Below are positions 61,916-64,000 of a stretch of DNA of 64,000 nt, piece after piece (within the stretch, counting starts at the first letter, position 1; each line of letters begins with the position of its first letter). This stretch comes from Arthrobacter sp. B2a2-09 (lineage in GTDB: Bacteria; Actinomycetota; Actinomycetes; Actinomycetales; Micrococcaceae): NCBI RefSeq assembly GCF_027587375.1, contig NZ_JAMXIC010000022.1:23733-87732 (forward strand). Reading direction: 5' to 3'. Both the position numbers and the translations under genes were made by a program. The notes under the pieces were generated by a model, which searched no databases, was not told where the DNA came from, and worked only from the letters and a program-made list of their open reading frames with translations.

Positions 61916-63484
61916 TTAGTGGTTGCTGACGACGGCGATCGGCTCGCCGGAGACGTCGGTGTGCTGCTGCTTCTTGTCTGCGAACACGTAGTAGCACAAC
62001 GCCCCGATGCCTGCGCCGAAGAACCAGGCGAACGGTGCCGCGGCCTCCAGGGCGGGAACGAACGCGATGAGGATGGCGACGACGGCGGCCGGAACCATTG
62101 CGGCGATCGCCCGGGGGTTGACGCCACGCTTGTAGAAGTAGGTGCCCGAAGGATGGTCCGTGTAAAGGTCAAGGATGTTGACCCTGCCACGCCGCAGGAG
62201 CCAGTAGTCGGCCATGACGACGCCGAACAGCGGGCCGAGCAGCGCGCCGAGTCCGCCCAGGAAGTACACGATCACCAAGGGGTTGTTGTAGAGGTTCCAC
62301 GGCAGGATGATCAGGCCGATGGTACCGCTCACCCAGGCTGCCTTGCGGAAGTTCAGGTGCTTGGGGAAGAGGTTGGTCAGGGCGTAGACAGGTGCAACGA
62401 AGTTCGCCATGAGGTTCACGGCGATGGTCAGGATCAGCAAGGCAAGGCAGGCCAGGACGAGGAAGAGCGTGTTGGGGATGCTCTGCACGATGTCCGAGGG
62501 GCTTTCAATGATCTTGCCGTTGATCTTGTACTGACCGCCGGCCATGATGACCACGATTGCGCCGAACAGGAGCATGTTGATGGGGATGCCCCAGAAGTTG
62601 CCGCGGACAATCGACTTCTTGGACACCGAGGAACGGGTGAAGTCGCAGAAGTTCAGGACGAAAGTGCCGTAGATGGAGACCCAGAGGGCGCCGCCGGCAA
62701 AGATGGTGCGCCACATCTCTCCTCCTTCGAGGCCCTTGATGCCGGACCATTGGATGGCGCCGCCGGCCTCCGTAAAGACCCAGATGGCAATGGCAAGCAT
62801 GGTGGCGAGAATGATGGGGCCTGCGAAGGCCTCGTACTTGCGGATCATTTCCATGCCGAAGCTGACAATGATCAACTGGACAATCCAGAGAGATACGAAG
62901 GCGATCCAGCCAAGGGTGGACAGGCCGAGGATCGAGTTGGCGTCCATGTCCTTGAGTCCAGGGACCATGGCGACAAGCATGACGCGGAGCACCACGGAGG
63001 CAAGGTATGTCTGAATCCCGAACCAGGCGATCGCCACGGCCCCGCGGACCAGGCTGGCCAGCTGGGCGCCTCGGATACCGAAGCTGATCCGGCTCATCAC
63101 AGGGAAGGGGACGCCGGTCTTCTGGCCCATGAATCCGGAGAAGGTCAAGAGGGTGAACAGCAAGACCGCACCGATGCCAAGGGCCACGAGGATTTGCCAC
63201 CCGCCCAGGCCAAGCGAAAAGAGGCCGATAGCGAATGCGTAGTTGCCAAGGCTGTGGACGTCGTTGGCCCAGAGGGTGAAGATGCTGTAGCTGGTCCAGC
63301 GCCTACCCTCTTTCTTGGTGGGGGCGAGGTCGAGGTTATAGAGGCTGGGGCTGATGGTGCGGCCTGCTGCGACGGACGCTACATCGCAGAGGGTTTCATT
63401 TCCTACTGACGGATGGACCGAACTGCCTGGCAGTATGGTCTGCTCCGGAGCCGTTGTGACGCCGACTGGGGGAGTCGATTGCAT
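61916..63484 (-). CDS. NCS1-family nucleobase/hydantoin:cation symporter
   Basis: A 522-residue transporter with about twelve predicted helices. LYNLDLAPTKKEGRRWTSYSIFTLWANDVHSLGNYAFA (about 48-85) is the NCS1 helix 1 region, with GIQTYLASVV and FVLNFCDFTRSS further on. It is close in type to allantoin, cytosine and hydantoin (Mhp1) carriers. The associated racemase-fold enzyme favours a hydantoin, allantoin or similar substrate. First gene of the operon. Confidence 0.93.
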   Translation of the reverse strand: MQSTPPVGVTTAPEQTILPGSSVHPSVGNETLCDVASVAAGRTISPSLYNLDLAPTKKEGRRWTSYSIFTLWANDVHSLGNYAFAIGLFSLGLGGWQILVALGIGAVLLFTLLTFSGFMGQKTGVPFPVMSRISFGIRGAQLASLVRGAVAIAWFGIQTYLASVVLRVMLVAMVPGLKDMDANSILGLSTLGWIAFVSLWIVQLIIVSFGMEMIRKYEAFAGPIILATMLAIAIWVFTEAGGAIQWSGIKGLEGGEMWRTIFAGGALWVSIYGTFVLNFCDFTRSSVSKKSIVRGNFWGIPINMLLFGAIVVIMAGGQYKINGKIIESPSDIVQSIPNTLFLVLACLALLILTIAVNLMANFVAPVYALTNLFPKHLNFRKAAWVSGTIGLIILPWNLYNNPLVIVYFLGGLGALLGPLFGVVMADYWLLRRGRVNILDLYTDHPSGTYFYKRGVNPRAIAAMVPAAVVAILIAFVPALEAAAPFAWFFGAGIGALCYYVFADKKQQHTDVSGEPIAVVSNH

Positions 63485-63827
63485 CGTAGATCTCCACTTC
63501 TTTGTGGTGCTGCAACTAGGGCTTCCGAGACGCTGTGAGAGGATCTAAAGCTTTTCGCATCGTGGAATCTAGTTATTGAATAGTGAAATAACTGTATGAG
63601 CTAGGTCACCTTTGGTCAAGGGCCGCGCGCCCGACGGCGGTCACAAACGGCGGCGTGGGGCCGCGGGGCCTTGCAGGCGCTAGCCTCCGCGGCGCGAGAT
63701 TGACGCTTGGCGAACGCATGGCTAATCTCGAATTACAGAATTTTATTCTCACAATACGAAATTTCTATGCCGTTTCAGCGCGCACTACAGTGCAAGCGCC
63801 CAGACATTCAATGAAGAGAGGTTGGAC
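63485..63827. other. Divergent control region between the NCS1 operon and aceE
   Basis: A 343-base region with no ORF that can be supported. It contains the inverted repeat at 63571-63593 and an A/T-rich stretch around 63730-63770, more likely part of the aceE promoter. Confidence 0.5.
63571..63593. promoter_or_regulatory. Operator-like inverted repeat AGTTATT-N9-AATAACT
   Basis: Perfect 7-bp arms about 90 bases before the NCS1 start codon. TetR-, MarR- or GntR-type sites have this shape. It probably controls the NCS1 operon. Confidence 0.5.
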
Positions 63828-64000
63828 GTGGCTGCAGGAGAAGAGACCTCACACATCCTTAGCGGGTTGACTAGCCAGCTGCCTGATCGTGATCCGGAAG
63901 AGACTGCCGAGTGGGTTGAGTCTTTGGATGCGTTGATCAGGGAGCAGGGCACGGAGCGGGCGCAGTTCATCATGCGCAGCCTGCTTCAGCGGGCCGGGTC
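63828..64000 (+). CDS. aceE: Pyruvate dehydrogenase E1 component, N-terminal fragment
   Basis: The first 57 codons of a gene running off the window. It starts at GTG 63828 after AGAGG; the reading frame gives LTSQLPDRDPEETAEWVESL and IREQGTERAQFIMRSLLQRA, the characteristic N-terminus of homodimeric actinobacterial AceE. It catalyses thiamine-dependent oxidative decarboxylation of pyruvate. The rest, including the catalytic regions, is outside the window. Confidence 0.88.
   Translation, partial: MAAGEETSHILSGLTSQLPDRDPEETAEWVESLDALIREQGTERAQFIMRSLLQRAG

Noticed and set aside
61753..62190. N-terminal extension of the racemase-fold ORF.
   Set aside because: It crosses the dispersed repeat and overlaps the NCS1 gene; ATG 61752 has AGGAGG.
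61919..63409. A 496-residue plus-strand ORF opposite the NCS1 permease.
   Set aside because: Shadow of the transporter; Asp/Glu/Gly-rich composition without any motif.

Overview
The window is high-GC actinobacterial DNA, most likely from Arthrobacter sensu lato (Arthrobacter, Paenarthrobacter or Pseudarthrobacter). Supporting signs are the Ssd-Tad pilus operon beside a YprA/Lhr-type helicase, a Crp/GlxR-like regulator beside a Nudix hydrolase and near nth, a MarP-type protease, aceE starting at GTG, several apparently leaderless transcripts, and many GTGA or ATGA gene overlaps. No phage, insertion sequence, CRISPR array or rRNA was seen. Most of the window is chromosomal housekeeping and carbon/nitrogen catabolism, with a few accessory islands.

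Layout. 1-3170: a GNAT acetyltransferase and a DUF1998 helicase. 3200-8838 (minus): a seven-gene ssd-tadABC-pilin-tadE-tadG-like operon. 9111-14918: an exonuclease/family A DNA polymerase, a CHAD protein, a YegP-like protein, CoA-type Nudix hydrolase, endonuclease III and an unknown four-helix membrane protein. 15341-17386: acetyl-CoA synthetase. 17584-23697: a beta-galactoside module (binding protein, two permeases, GH42, DeoR regulator). 23785-31938: an alpha-galactoside module (LacI regulator, Gfo/Idh/MocA dehydrogenase, two permeases, binding protein, GH36) with a clear LacI operator over its promoter. 32064-43548: aroQ, MarP, Crp, Nudix, RidA, DUF4177, class A PBP, metallophosphoesterase and a heterodimeric ABC exporter. 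43633-43709: tRNA-Pro(CGG). 45822-51325: purC, purD, a membrane sulfite-oxidase-fold enzyme, an asparaginase and a sterol-carrier-family protein. 51384-57369 (minus): a DctA-type carrier, a large Orn/Lys/Arg-type decarboxylase and an AnsP-like permease. 57641-63484: PucR regulator, glutaminase, SDR, a racemase-fold enzyme lacking one catalytic cysteine, and an NCS1 permease. The first 57 codons of aceE close the window.

The most unusual locus is 44003-45688. An 86-residue exported protein carries four copies of IGNWPDP at an exact 13-residue period. It is divergent, across 138 bp, from a 428-residue regulator with an XRE helix-turn-helix and a TPR-like helical body. The arrangement resembles a peptide-pheromone precursor with several peptide copies next to its RRNPP-type receptor, which would be a candidate quorum-sensing system in an actinobacterium. 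The differences between repeat cores are almost all synonymous while the linkers vary, which points to selection on the peptide.

Other unexplained structure: a dispersed intergenic palindrome family (around 23740, 45770 and 61850), two copies of which share an identical 59-bp block; a second dispersed family built on GGACATG (around 32590 and 48160); three 20-bp-phased repeats ahead of the Tad pilin gene; a 15-bp minisatellite between ssd and the polymerase gene; and a set of palindromes that look like operators.
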